From NCBI RefSeq assembly GCF_901709675.1, contig NC_051095.1, forward strand, positions 8,833,956-8,897,955: 64,000 nucleotides of DNA. The letters run 5' to 3'. Below are positions 46,531 through 58,640 of the stretch, piece by piece. Both the position numbers and the translations under genes were made by a program. The DNA comes from Syngnathus acus. Taxonomy: Eukaryota > Chordata > Actinopteri > Syngnathiformes > Syngnathidae. The number at the start of each line of letters is the position of its first letter. Positions within the stretch are counted from its first letter, which is position 1. The notes beneath the pieces were generated by a model, which saw only the letters and a program-made list of their open reading frames with translations, was not told the DNA's origin and searched no databases.

Positions 46531-49500
46531 TTTCTTAACTTGTGCCCATGTACCCTAACGCTCAACTTTTGGAGGTCTATCCAATCTAAACACATAGCCA
46601 TGATGCGTAAAATGCATTGGCGGAAAGGTGAGCAAATCAGCGCCATCCAGCCTCTCAAGTGATTGATGGAACTTTCCTGGCAATATGACTGAGATGGAAT
46701 CGAAAAGCATGTTTTATTATCTCGCTAGGAGACCTTGAGTCTGACCTTTCTGTGATACTTGTCAGTTGCTGTTTATGAATTCTTACCGATCACAAGTGGG
46801 TTGACAGCATGAAGAACTTGCAGTTGGAAACGAAGGATGGCGAACGTCACAGTGGCGTGGAAAATAAAGAGGATGACTCGGTGAAATGACTGGCCACAGT
46901 GCTGAGGCATACTTTCTGTGGCCTTCACATGCCTCATTCTGGCACAATTTGTTCACCCATCCATTGGTAGGGAGAAGTAAGGGGAACAAAGACCTCAAAT
47001 TAGAGAGCAGCTGTGGCTGCTAGTGGCTAACAAGCTAACTAGGTTAGTCGTTGATGTCTCTCGAGCAGACCATAAAACATCAACATTAGTTTCAGTCAAG
47101 CACATGACAGTTGACGCGGGCTATGGTACGCATTCCTCTGGGATGGAGAGCATGTCAAAAGCAGCTGGTTCGTGTCAACTGGCCTCAGTGACCAATTATT
47201 TATGGCGGATCAGTGCTTGCATTAAGTGGGACACATCTTCATATATGGGATATCCGGACCCGAAGAGATGAAGATCCGACTGCATATGTCAGGGTTGGAT
47301 ACAGGAATCCTGATAAATTATTCTCTAATGTGCCGGATGGCTCCTGCGGACCAAATCCAAATGAAGGAATTTCCACTCCACACTTTTTTTGCTTGCTCTT
47401 TCCCACCAGTGGAAACTTCACCTAATGCAAAGATAAGAAAGAAGCTCGGGGGGAGGTTGGGGGAGGCACACAGCTGGAAGACATTTCGAGTACTGGGCAT
47501 CCTCGTTGGAAACCAACTCGACCAAGAAGAAAGAGAAACAACTGCTTGCGGAGACTCCTTGGATGAAATTGTGTTTCTGGTGTTTGCGCTTATTCTGTAA
47601 CGTTTTCTTTCAAAGGGTAATTTGTTCTACAGAGCACAGTGAGTTAGTGAGTCCTACATAGCTGTAGAGCAATATATATTTAGAGTATTATCAATTTATA
47701 GATAGCAATATTCACATAAATTAGTAAATGGCTTCCAAGCTATTCAGGGCGCATTTACGTGCACCGGTTCAAGTGTGACCATTCGGAAATTTAGTTTGTT
47801 GCTCAGTCGTTCGGAAATTTCCCTTTGACGCTCGTGCACTATTTTGAGTGAAGAGGCGGAGTACACTCACCCACCTCTTGTACAGCCTGACCCATCAGCA
47901 GCTTTTGCTTGAACTGTTTCCACCTTTACCGACACGATTTTTGGAAGTCTTTGAGTAACAGAGCGGCAGATCTGAACAGAGCTTTTAATTTCCAATTGAG
48001 GGAACCAGTGCTCGCTCAGGGCGTCTATTTCTAAATGTGCCCTATGTGCTAGCTAGCTAGTTATATTTCCTCACAGTTTCTCAAAGTGCAACTCTGTGCG
48101 GTCGTCATAATTCATTCGCTGTTTTCCTTGAACTGAACTCCTGAACCTGTCAGCAAATCCCCCACCTCCTTGTCCTCTGTGTTTCCACACTTGGTCCAGT
48201 AGTTCTCCAGATGTACCCACGAGGCATCAGGAGAGGAAGCGCACCAGCCCGACAGTAATGACGAGGAAGCGTGTGTGGGTGCAGCAAGCGCTGTGGTGTG
48301 GCAGGGAGCATATTTTGCCGCCTTTTTTTACGACTCCGCGGAAAGCTTGTCGGCGATGGCGTCTGCAGCTTCATTTACTCATAAGAGAGCCCCTCAAATG
48401 TGTGATAGGAAACGCTCACTCTGCTTTTATGTGCCGAGACGTTCAAGTGAGGCCGAGAGGCTTCTCTGGAGTCATGTTGACCGTGTCAGTCTTCAACACT
48501 CCTTGAAAAAATGTTTAGCTTTTAAAGATTGCTAACATGTTGATATGAGGTTTCTAACCTGCGATAAATTACAAAAAAAACAAGTTTATGATACTGGACA
48601 GTCTTGTGTTGTTACTCGTGTCAGTTTTAGTGGGTCTTCAAAAAAATGACAGTTTTTGAGGAATATATGTAAAAATGTTAATAATAAAGAAATTATAATC
48701 CATCATCATTGTCATTTAATTATAATGAATTAATGAATTAATCAATATAGTAAATTCACTGTTAAATGCATTTATTGTATTAAGAAATTATATATTTATA
48801 TATTAATATATATTTTATTATATTTATGTACGTATACTGAATAGTTTTCTTACAAAGGCAATTTTGTGTCATATGACATCAAGCGAACATAGCCATAAAT
48901 ATTTGGTTTATCAACATTAAATTTTTTGGAATCTATTTGAAATGTGTTTTCCATCGCCATGCAAAGCCATACGCACACTGTCCATGTGGTCGCAGGCAAA
49001 GTTTAGTCGAGTTTAAATCAACTGAGGATAACTTGACTATATTTGTGACCCAGCACATAGTAAGCCAATTTACATTTAGAGGCATAACCTCATTGATGGG
49101 TTCTCTCACACTTGAAATTGGCCATCCCACTTGTGTACATTTCACACAGGATACGTAACCTCTGATAAACTGCCACAGTGTATGACTTTTACATAAAGCA
49201 CACCCTGTCTGATTTCTACATCTGGAGCCTTCCTCAAACCCGACAACAATAAACTTTTATTGAGGAACGGGGACAACTTCTGGACGCCGTGATTCCTTTT
49301 CTTGGGTGGGCCGGTGGCCTCAAGTAAGCGGCGAGCATCACGATGCACAGCTGGAGCTTAGGGTGGACCTCAAACAAAGAGTGCATTGGCTACTTTGGCA
49401 GTGTTGAACCACTTTCTGTTACCAAAGCTCCTAATTGGAACCCTGGCCTAGATGATTTTTAATGTTTCTACATTAAAATATTGGGTATAAAAGTTGAAAC

Positions 49501-52195
49501 CTCCATGGACGGACAATGCTATGTTTGAAACTGTCCATGCCTTTTTCTCTTGTGTTTGGCTTTTTGTCCACATGCTAAGGTCACTAATAACTTTTTCTTA
49601 GGAAAACTGGGACCAGATTTTCTGAGTGTCAGGTTTCAGCGTTGTGTATGTTGAAAAACTGGTTTGGTGTTTTGTTAACTTGCTATCGAAATATCTAAAG
49701 AAGGGTGCAGACAATTATTATTTTTGTTACTATTTGTTACTTAGCCACATCGCAAAATTATCCAAGTTTGAGTTTCAGTATAATGAAAAGGTTTGACATG
49801 TCTTTATATTTTTGTGGTTGGTGTACACGCGCCATTGGTGTCTTTTTTTTTTTTTGCTTCGTTCTGATTGATTTCTGATCTGTTTCCGATTAACTAAATT
49901 GTCCTCCAGTTACAAGTCAGAACTGCAAAAAAGGAGAATCAAAAGACTGTTTGAGTTTCACTCTGATATTCAGGAATACCTTTGCTATGTGTTCGGTTAT
50001 TTCAGGTCTTGCTTTACCTACTCCGGAAATTATTTTCTTCAGGCTTCTAATTAAAGCTTGTAGAAGTTGTTGGTGTAGAGAATGTATTTATGAAACAATC
50101 AAGTTAATTTTTTTCTAAATGTTATTGTACTTAAAATCAATTAGCGCCTAATCCTCTTGTGACTCAGCAGTCTTGACCTGTTTTCCGTTGTACTCCTGAT
50201 AAAAAGAGAACGTGAGTCACTTGCTGCGCCACACCCTCTTAAAGCACCAAACAAAGGAACGCGACGCCTGCATCTTATTAAAAAGCTCCTCGGTGAGACT
50301 CAACGGTCATGCCTAAGGACCATTATGATTACTTTTGACACTTAATGCTGGGAAACCCGACTTTCCATTTCGTGAAAGGGGATTGCCCGACGGGATTATT
50401 TCATCACCATTTTGATGGCCGTCTAATCCTGTAAATTTTAGTCTTGGCGCGCTGAGGGTAAACACCAAGACCTCAACAATCTGCTGGGACTTGTGTGGAG
50501 GACAATAGTAATGGCTCTTCAATCAGGGGATTCGAGCACAATAGCAAAAGAATGAAGTCATTCAAACCAAGATTACAGACGAGAGGCATGTAGTGATGAA
50601 GGCCACATACTGCAATCATTTATGGGTAAATTATCAAAGTGTAAGCAGTCATGTTGACATGAACATAAGAGCAGGACGACCTTCATGTGAGGCTCTACAT
50701 ATCAACCCTGACTTCCAGCTGTCAACCATGTCAGTGGAATGAGCTCCATGGAGATTGATCTGATGGTATGCATCCCTGAGAGAACTTTTTTTTTCCCATC
50801 TTCATGCGGAAAAAAATCAAGAAGAATGCAACTGAATTAACGTTACTGCAATGCTGCGTAGGCGTGAGACAAAATATCAGGTGGAAAGTCTCATTGATAT
50901 CTCTCACGGCACAGTTCTGACATTCTCAATATTCTCCATGCTCTGGTCATACATAACGGACCAATGAAAACGTTTTTAATGATTGGTTCCTCCTAAACTA
51001 GTCGTTAGCTCATCTTATCACACCAAGGCAAGATCTAATTGTTAATACTTTATGTAGTGTGCAGAACCTATGATAAATGTTTTGAGCTGATAATGAAGGT
51101 TACATTTAGTGAGAACTTTGCCATTAATTTTTCCATTCACTCAAAAGTAAAAAAAAAAAAAAAGCTAAAGAATCTGTACAAATATTGCACCTAGGAGCAC
51201 GTAGCTTGGCTGAAATGCCTTGCAAGAGTGTCGTATTGAACTAAACAAGTCCGTTGGAGTAGTCCAAGGTGTGTCTGTTGATTTTTGATGAAATGCTTTA
51301 CCCCGAGTCAGCATTTATCTGGTTTAGTTTTAGGAAAAAGAATCATAACATATAACATTGGAGAGCTTGCATGAACCTCGGTAACCTGACCCCAGTGAGA
51401 GACGAAATATGATTAATATTCCCCCCTTCCATTTCAAGAGCATCCGCATAGAACTCATCACTACAAGGGAAAGTACAGGTCTGATTTACGACATCAGCGA
51501 GGCTAATACCGCTTCATAAATTCAGCCATCGACGGTTCTAGTAATTGAACATGTGCTCCGCTAGCGCTACATCAAAATGACATTTGGTGGCAGTTCTGAG
51601 AGAAACCTGCAAATAAAATAGTTGAGGTAAAACTTTGGGTTCTGCTGGGGATTAATCACTTTTAACGCTCCACTGCTACATTTCAGAGACAAACTGTGTG
51701 TTTTGGAAGCAAATAGCATGTCAAGATATTTCACAGAGTCCCAGCTTTTAAAGCTTGTTACCGTGCCTCTGGAAATGTAACAACACAATGACTTTATATT
51801 TTAGCATTAAAAAATGGTAGCTTGGCCCCGTACCTCAGACACGCACACAACAACAGTCGGCTTCTTGTCGCCCGTGCATATTTTTCTTGACACGACGGTC
51901 CACAGCTGTGTTTGATTTTTAGGCTAAAAAACGAGCTGCAGAAACACAATTTTAGATAAATTTATATGGTTGTTTCCACAGTTCTTTTTTTTTTGTGTGC
52001 ATGTGGGACTGTGTTCATTGGTCGTCATGGGACAATAATTCTTTATGCACCCGGCTTGGCCAAAAAACAAGATCCTGACGGAGCGTGTTTTAAAATTGAT
52101 GCTCTTGTAATGAGTTACAGTCCTCACCTTCAACATACAACAAGGGTGAAGGTTACGATTAGCGACTAGCGCTCAATGACTATGCAGGCAGTAAA

Positions 52196-52196
<1 letters not shown>
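46531..52196. other. Unique DNA, no gene recognised
   Basis: Includes direct-repeat copy 2 at 47009-47044. An AT-rich stretch lies at 48660-48850. A compact block at about 50140-50520 may be conserved non-coding DNA, with OTX/CRX-like CTAATCC words and a TGACTCAGCA word. Frames in this interval are short, and none has a recognisable domain. Confidence 0.45.
47009..47044 (+). repeat. Direct repeat, copy 2
   Basis: Partner of 46152-46187. The RTE tail and tetranucleotide array lie between the two copies. Confidence 0.6.
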
Positions 52197-52244
<48 letters not shown>

Positions 52245-52268
52245 GCGTATGCGTGTGCGTGCATGCAT
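52197..52268 (+). repeat. (GT)n and GC/GT/AT alternating tract, 72 bp
   Basis: About twenty GT units pass into GCGTGTGCGTATGCGTGTGC and GTGCATGCAT with no break in purine-pyrimidine alternation over 72 bp. Such tracts readily adopt the Z form under negative supercoiling. The cysteine/valine frames here are repeat by-products. Confidence 0.9.
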
Positions 52269-52923
52269 TGGCCAAAGCTTATTTGGCCTCAGATCCATCC
52301 AATACACGCCACTGAAAGGCTCTCTTGGGGTCACATCAGCCAAGCAAAGAATTCCCTGTTTGTTCAAAAACTACAAAATGCCTAAAAAGAGTTGGAAGCT
52401 TGAACAATTATTGCATTTTCCCAAAAGCTCATGCAACTTTAATGACTGCCATCCACACTTTGGCTATTCATAGCCCTTGGAAAGGTCTGGAATTTCATCA
52501 CACTACATTGTGGCATTATTACTCAACAAAAAAAATGCCATCAATCCATTTCTTTGTCGGCAAAAATAAAACATGCATCATTTACGCCAAAACAAGAACC
52601 AGGCTTGTCACTGAATATGATTGATTGAGATCATTGATTGGCACAATGCTGAGCAATACAACAAACCATATGCAGAAAAACGCAATAACATGACGTACGT
52701 TTGTGATGGCACCCTGGTGAGCCGAGCGTGTTGCATATGATCTTCAGCCAATACTTAAGTTAAATGTTTTTCCACATCACCATATGTACAGTACATACTT
52801 TCCACCTCCATCCTTCTTTGAGAGAATCGCTCACAAGAGACATGCCATTTCCAGTATCTGCTTCATTGAATAACACAGAATTCTGTTTTTAGGGATTAAT
52901 GTTTGACTAATTTGATTTTCTTT
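52269..52923. other. No feature supported
   Basis: Unique sequence with short chance frames. Confidence 0.5.
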
Positions 52924-53063
52924 CTATCGATCTATCGATCTATCGATCTATCGATCTCTCTCACTCTCACTCTCTCACTCTCTCACTCTCACTCTCACTC
53001 TCTATCTCTCTCTATCTATCCTGTCTGTCTGATTTTATATTATATATCTGATATATATATATT
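52924..53063 (+). repeat. Compound microsatellite: (CTATCGAT)4, (CT/CACT)n, TATATA
   Basis: Four copies of CTATCGAT, each with the palindrome ATCGAT, are followed by a CTCTCACT tract, CTATCT units, CTGTCTGT and a TA-rich end. Confidence 0.9.
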
Positions 53064-54262
53064 CTGAACAAGGATTACACATGCACTGATTTAGATCTAG
53101 TGCCATTTGTGATTTTCTTCACTATCATGTTTTAGAATCCTTCCCGTAACCCATTAAACCAAACACTTTGAGCCTCCTTTTTTTTTTTTTTTTTTTAAGA
53201 GAGATTTTAATCTCCTCACTCATGCTGTTATTAAATATGAGTCTTATGATTGTTGGACCTGCTCCACTCTGCAGCGGATAAAGCACACATACAACAGGGA
53301 AGGGAATCCTCCAAATGCCCCGCGAGTGTTTACACTGACATCCCAACTCATGCTCGCTTTCCGCTTTCTACTACTGTGCAACGCTGTCAGATCTTGTCAT
53401 CTGTGTGCAGAAACAGAATGTTGGCCGGCCGACAAGTTTCCCTCCCTGAATCCAAATCAACCTGTCCCAGGTGTTCTGTTTGCCTTTTTCCTCTGAGTGG
53501 CCTCACATTAACCCCCCCCCCCACACTCAGGTTTGTGATTGCTCTTTCAGCCTCCACTCAAACGTCTCTAGCAGACACTGAGACAATCAGAATGTTTGCA
53601 CAGGCCTCATCCTTGACAAGGACAGGTTGCGTGTGCAAAATGAATTTGCTTAAATGCTCACGTGCAACAACAAAAAAATCATGGGTTGGTGGGTGGGGGG
53701 GCAAATCCTGCAGCTACCATATGAGGTGGCTTCCCTCCAATGCAAACACTCATCGGCGCGCATGCCGAGACGGACGACTACATGTCTAAGCCTGGCTCAC
53801 AAAATGTATAGTGTGCTCTTATTCACTATTTATTTTCACAATTCAAAGCTCTGGCACCCTTTGTGTGTGCAATCCGGTCCAGTGCACTTCTGATTGCAAG
53901 AGTGAGACTTTGTAGGACCACAACCATTGAACCCGGCCGATTGGGTGGCAGAGTGAACTGCACATCATTATGCTAAAGCTGCACTCAGTGTTGTAGTGCC
54001 AGCTGCTTTTAAGTTTGATGTTCAGAATGGTCATGATAATACTGGCAGTCTCTCCAATATGGTTGATTAACTTGTCTAATTGATTAATGTGTCTGGTGAT
54101 AACCAGCTCACAAAAGCTCATGCCACAGTGCAGACAGTAGAAGCTGTCATCAAAGGACACGTCAGTGTTCAAATGTACGGCCTTCGGATGTTTTCTTCAG
54201 GTACACCGTCATTTTCCCCACGTTCCCCAAAAACTTGATTAAAGACTCTCAATTGTTCATTG
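53064..54262. other. No gene recognised
   Basis: A 179-codon plus-strand frame (53250-53789) crosses poly-C and low-complexity sequence and has no recognisable domain. A T17-18 run lies at about 53179-53197. Confidence 0.45.
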
Positions 54263-54396
54263 GTGTTAATGTGTGACTGCTTGTTTGTGTTCTGCAGTTG
54301 ACCCAGGACGGGTCCAGGGTGTATCCCGCCTCTTGCCCAAAGTCAGCTGGACAGGCTCTAGCTCACAAAATTGGAGTGATAGAAAATAGATGGCTG
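54263..54396 (+). mobile_element. SINE tail, plus orientation, diverged
   Basis: GACGGGTCCAGGGTGTATCC, CGCCTCTTGCCCAAAGTCAG, CTGGACAGGCTCTAGC and AGAAAATAGATGGCTGG follow the SINE tail order. It lacks the preserved ATGG run of the 4441 copy. Confidence 0.65.
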
Positions 54397-56035
54397 GATA
54401 GCTGCCTGTATTCACAGAGCTGTAACTAACCTGAAAACCATAAAGCTGTCTATTGATGGAAAAAGCGATTATAAAGTTGAGAGAAGATGGAAGAAGGAAA
54501 TTGTTGCAGTAAGACGCTTGTTGAAAAGCAGAATGCTGGGCAGAAGACGCGCCCCGTTGATGTTTAAGCTTCCATTTTAGCGAATGGAGACTGAGTGTTC
54601 TGAACTCATGTTTTGCCGTCAATATTAATGCTGCCTGATGGAGTTATGGCAGTGTTGGAAGCCTGCATGGAAGAAAACCTTAGTTGTGGTTCTTCTCCAG
54701 CCCACAAACTACTTGCAAGTGACTCAACAGCGCTTCTCCACGTTGTGGCCAAGTGTGCGCACCCCAATTTCCTCAATTGCTTCAAGACACGATTAATCGA
54801 GTGAATGACTGGCATGCAGTGGAAAATGGAATGACTTTATTCACTATTTGAACAATTTTGGGGCGAGTTACTGAAAGGACAAATGTAGTGTTGCCTCCTC
54901 GACATGACACTTAAACATCATGGTGACAACATAGTGATCTTCGTTCTCATGTAAGCGCAAACTGACGAGCGTATAATCCGTGATGTTATTTTTGCTTTCT
55001 CAGATGTGAAACCGATCTGTCCCACATTCTGAGGTCCGATGCCAAGTCGGAATATTTTCTCCCTCGGCTCATGCTTACACCCCTCAACCAATCTCGAGGA
55101 AAATTGGTCTGTTCAGTTTTGTGTGTGTGTGTGTTTGAAATGCAGCTGGATGCACTAGCAACTCGCAAGCTTTTAAATCAAGACGAACTAGCTTTGACGT
55201 TCCAACTGGGATTTATGGGGGCCTTCTCATCATCTTTGCATTTTGTGGTCTGAAAACATTTCAATTGTACAGCATGGTTGATTTTTTTTCTGTGTAATTG
55301 TTGCGGTCCACACACTCAGGAATACCAAACATGAAAGGCATTATTGTGATGTCTTTCCGCAACTGTCACACTTAAACTCATTTTCGCGGTGTGAGCCAAG
55401 GTTTCGACCCGATTTTTACCCACAGTGTTGGTAACAGCTTGTGATCCGGACGCGTCGTTTTGGCGTTGTCTTGCCTGACGCAGAGGGATGCATACACAGC
55501 GTTCTTTGGATTCTGACAGCTGACCTTGTCTTTGTTGAGACTTCCGCCTCTTAAAAAAAACAGCCGTCTCTTGTCCAGCACATCATAATGTAAATATATC
55601 GGTGCGGCAAACTACAGTCCATCTTCCTGGGGAACAGGTGCAGAATTTTACATCCGCACAGTGTACGCATATATTTTCGAGAAGATTGCTGCTAAAAGTA
55701 TTCACGAGGAAGCACGCTGCTCACAATTCGGACACGAAGGCATTAAGATCGGGATGAAAGAACCAGATGTGCATCGTAAATCTACAGAAGAGTTGAGTGT
55801 GTTTCAGCAAGAAGAACATTAAATGTGCTAATAGTGATCAATGCAAATATTGTTTTGATGCTTTTAATGGCGAAAAAAAGCTTGCTTTGATAGACAGCAT
55901 GTAAAAATACAACTTGATCAGGTAGAGTGCAACAAATGTTCACACTGGTTCAGGGTTGATTTGTAATCAGTCCTATTGATTTGCGGTAACCACTGCTCGC
56001 ATGTTAGTATCAGTGGACATTTGAAAATCAGTCTG
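54397..56035. other. No gene or repeat recognised
   Basis: Unique sequence with a short (GT)n run at about 55120-55134. No exon could be supported. Confidence 0.5.
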
Positions 56036-56211
56036 TACCGTAATTTTCGGACTATAAGTCGCACCGGAGTATAAGTCGCACCAGCCATAAAATGCCCAAA
56101 AAAGTGAAAAAAACCCATATATATATGTATATAAATCGCTCCTGAGTATAAGTCGCCCCCCCACCCAAACTATGAAAAAAAACCGCGACTTATAGTCCGA
56201 AAATTACGGTA
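56036..56211. mobile_element. Palindromic non-autonomous DNA element, family B
   Basis: The left end TACCGTAATTTTCGGACTAT and the right end reversed give matching terminal repeats of about 27 of 30 bases, continuing AAGTCGCACC. Inside, GAGTATAAGTCGC recurs. The 176-bp body has no coding capacity. The ends are clearly related to family A (17252, 25564) but carry AATTTTCGG and AAGTCGC where family A has ATTTTCCGG and AAGGCGC. A flanking TA may be the target duplication. Confidence 0.85.
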
Positions 56212-57132
56212 ATTGCAAGTGGTAGAACACAAAAACATTCCGATATTATAGCTAAGGATTGGATTCCAATTGTTTTGTAAGAATCTGGAAGGCAAAAGCA
56301 CACAAGGTAGATTGAGCAAATAAATACATGGAACTTTACTAAACCTAAAGTCCACAAATGGTTGACTTACTGTAACTAATAAGTTTACTTTGCTAAACTA
56401 ACTGAAAGTGATGGACAAAGCCACGACAAAAGAAAACTGCCACTTTAGTGAAGAAAATAACTACCTACATCTTAACTACACAATCAAGGACAAACAACAG
56501 TTTAATTTTAACAGGTTAATTTTACAAGTTAAGAAGGAATTCAACAAAATTTAAAAAAAAAATTAAAAGAAAACGGAGTGAACCAATAAAAGTATTGCAC
56601 CGAGCATTGTGGCTAGGCTTGTGGTCATCACACCAGCCCAAGCAACTGGAAAAACAAAAATACAAAACATGACACTATCACGACTTATGACACTTTGACA
56701 CGTTACACATTTAGTTCCAGATAAGATTGAATGTTTTCATGAGAAAGTCAAGGGAACATTAGATTTCTTACAATTTGGTTTGATTCTGTTTCTTTTTAGT
56801 GAGCCCCGTCTCGGGACAAACTTGGAAGCGTCCACGGTGGCCCTGACTTTAAATCTGGGCTTGAATGTGTACCATTCATTCATTCCTTTGCTTGAAAGCA
56901 GACTGAAACAAGCTGCCGTCTTCATGAAAGAAGGGAGGGGGACAACGTCGGCGGCGGGATGGTGGGCCAATGTGGTTTTCATATTCACTGATGTCGTGAC
57001 TTCATACAGTGATTAGGGACACACTCAATGTGGTTCATTACAAACGGTGATGGCAGGAAGCGGCCATGGAGTTTACAGAAAAAAGAACATTCTGGCACAA
57101 TTGGAGTTTCCTTCTTTTAGTGGGGGGGGGGT
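56212..57132. other. No gene recognised
   Basis: Unique sequence with short frames only. Confidence 0.5.
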
Positions 57133-57300
57133 GTCACTGCATTTACTTAAGTACATTTTCAGACTCTGTATCTTTAGGTTACTTGAGTATTTATTGTTCA
57201 GATGACTTTTCACCTTTACTCCCTACATTTGGAAATTGATATCTGTACACTACTTCTTACTTTATCAAAATATATTTTAATTCTTTTACTTTTCTTCCTC
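57133..57300 (+). mobile_element. Teleost 'ACTTAAGTACATTTT' dispersed repeat
   Basis: ATTTACTTAAGTACATTTTC, GGTTACTTGAGTATTTATTG and TTTTCACCTTTACTCCCTAC, then GATATCTGTACACTACTTCT, match a repeat very common in percomorph fish (TACTTAAGTACATTTTTCAG ... TACTTGAGTATTATTTTTCT). It is probably a non-autonomous DNA element. Ends are approximate. Confidence 0.6.
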
Positions 57301-57459
57301 TATATGGATGGCGATCACACATAAAAGATTCAATTATGCCATTTCAGTCTTCGTAAACAATAAGCAGGTATGCAGAAAATTTGACTGCTGACCTGACTGC
57401 TATTGTTCTTATTTAAAAAAAGAAAAGAAAAGAATGCAACAAAAGTTGAGGGGGAAGTG
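57301..57459. other. No feature supported
   Basis: Short unique stretch with an AAAAG-rich run near 57415-57433. Confidence 0.4.
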
Positions 57460-57527
57460 GGTCACCAGCCAATCGCAGGGCACTCACAATCACGCCTACA
57501 AACAGTTTGGAGTGGTCAATCAGCCTC
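57460..57527 (-). mobile_element. SINE middle fragment, minus orientation
   Basis: GGGTCACCAGCCAATCGCAG followed by GGCACTCACAATCACGCC and CAGTTTGGAGTGGTCAATCA is the reverse of the SINE middle region, which joins head and tail. Confidence 0.65.
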
Positions 57528-58444
57528 ACACATAAAATCAGTAAAGCCTCATGAATCCACAAATTACTACTCGTACTATTATCTGGAATACTACTTTAGT
57601 GCAAAGTGTGAGTAATTCTCTCACCTCTGGTTTCGTGTGTGTTATTTTTTTTTGTATTGTGCAATCTCGTATGTTGCGTAGCCCATGCGATTGTTGTGCG
57701 CATAACTGGTACCGAGTGCCAAGCGACGTTTGGCTGAACCCTCCGCCGCACACGTGCATCCAATTTACAGCGTTCGCTTGGAACGGCAACATCCTTCTGA
57801 CATTGCGCATGTTCGTCATCTTTAGTTTCATGCCTATATGCTAACAGCTTTTCCAACAACCGCCATCAAATCCCCCCCCCCCCCCAACTTGTATTTCCTA
57901 GTGTTCTTATCATCGCGTGTGTTCACCGACTTTATGAAAAACTGTCCTAGTGTGAACGAATAAGGAAAAGCTTCTCAAATGCGGCTTGAACAATTCATTA
58001 CAATCGCTCATCGCAGGATGTAAAAAGGTCTTTGTGACACAATGTGCAGCTGGAGGCCTCTTGGCAGCCTTTCTTTAACAATTTGCTTCAAGACCTTTCA
58101 GGGCTTGTGGGGGGAAGTCTACTTCTTGACTCTTTGTTTTGTCTGACACTAGAGAAAAATTTCCAAGTTCCCCCCTCATAACTCAAGCTAAGTGATAGCT
58201 ATCTTACTATCCTGGCTTCCGCAAAATGCCGAAGGAATCTAAGCCTTGACTATTCCTTAGAAAATGTTGATAATCATACATAAAAAGGTTTGAGTAATCG
58301 AATAAAACAATAGGACTATATTCCTTTAATATCCAAAACAAACTATTTACGTCAGATTCATGTGATTATTTTTGTTTACAATATCCGGGACATGGTTGTG
58401 TCCACGTTTGGACACTGATGATTTTCATTGAGGGTTTTTGTTCT
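57528..58444. other. No gene recognised; C14 run at 57872-57885
   Basis: Open frames on both strands across 57538-57860 mirror each other and show no domain. Fourteen C residues lie at 57872-57885. Confidence 0.5.
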
Positions 58445-58640
58445 GGTGTTTGACGGGTTAGCACGTCCGCCTCACAGTGCAGATGTTGCTGGTTGATTCT
58501 CGCTCTGGCCTTTTTGTGTGGAGTTTGCATGTTCTCCCCGTGCCCGTGTGGGTTTCCTCCGGGTTCTTTGGTTTCTTCCCACATTTCCCAAATCATGCAT
58601 GGTAGGCCAATTGACCAAATTGCCTGCTGGTGTGATTGAG
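58445..58640 (+). mobile_element. SINE head with degraded tRNA-like promoter, plus orientation
   Basis: GGGTTAGCACGTCCGCCTCA and CAGTGCAGATGTTGCTGG, then GTGTGGAGTTTGCATGTTCT and CCCCGTGCCCGTGTGGGTTT, are the head of the tRNA-derived fish SINE whose tails occur elsewhere in the window. The B-box-like word is GGTTGATTCTC where the family usually has GGTTCGATTCC. The pol III promoter is therefore damaged. The tail is missing or diverged after about 58640. Confidence 0.75.

Noticed and set aside
46222-46658. 'MDGW' and 'PSVRPS' repeat proteins on both strands
   Set aside because: They are translations of the tetranucleotide array and the attached LINE tip.
52173-52473. Cysteine/valine- and threonine/histidine-repeat frames
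   Set aside because: They are translations of the GT repeat.
53250-53789. 179-codon plus-strand frame
   Set aside because: It crosses a poly-C run and low-complexity DNA and shows no recognisable domain.
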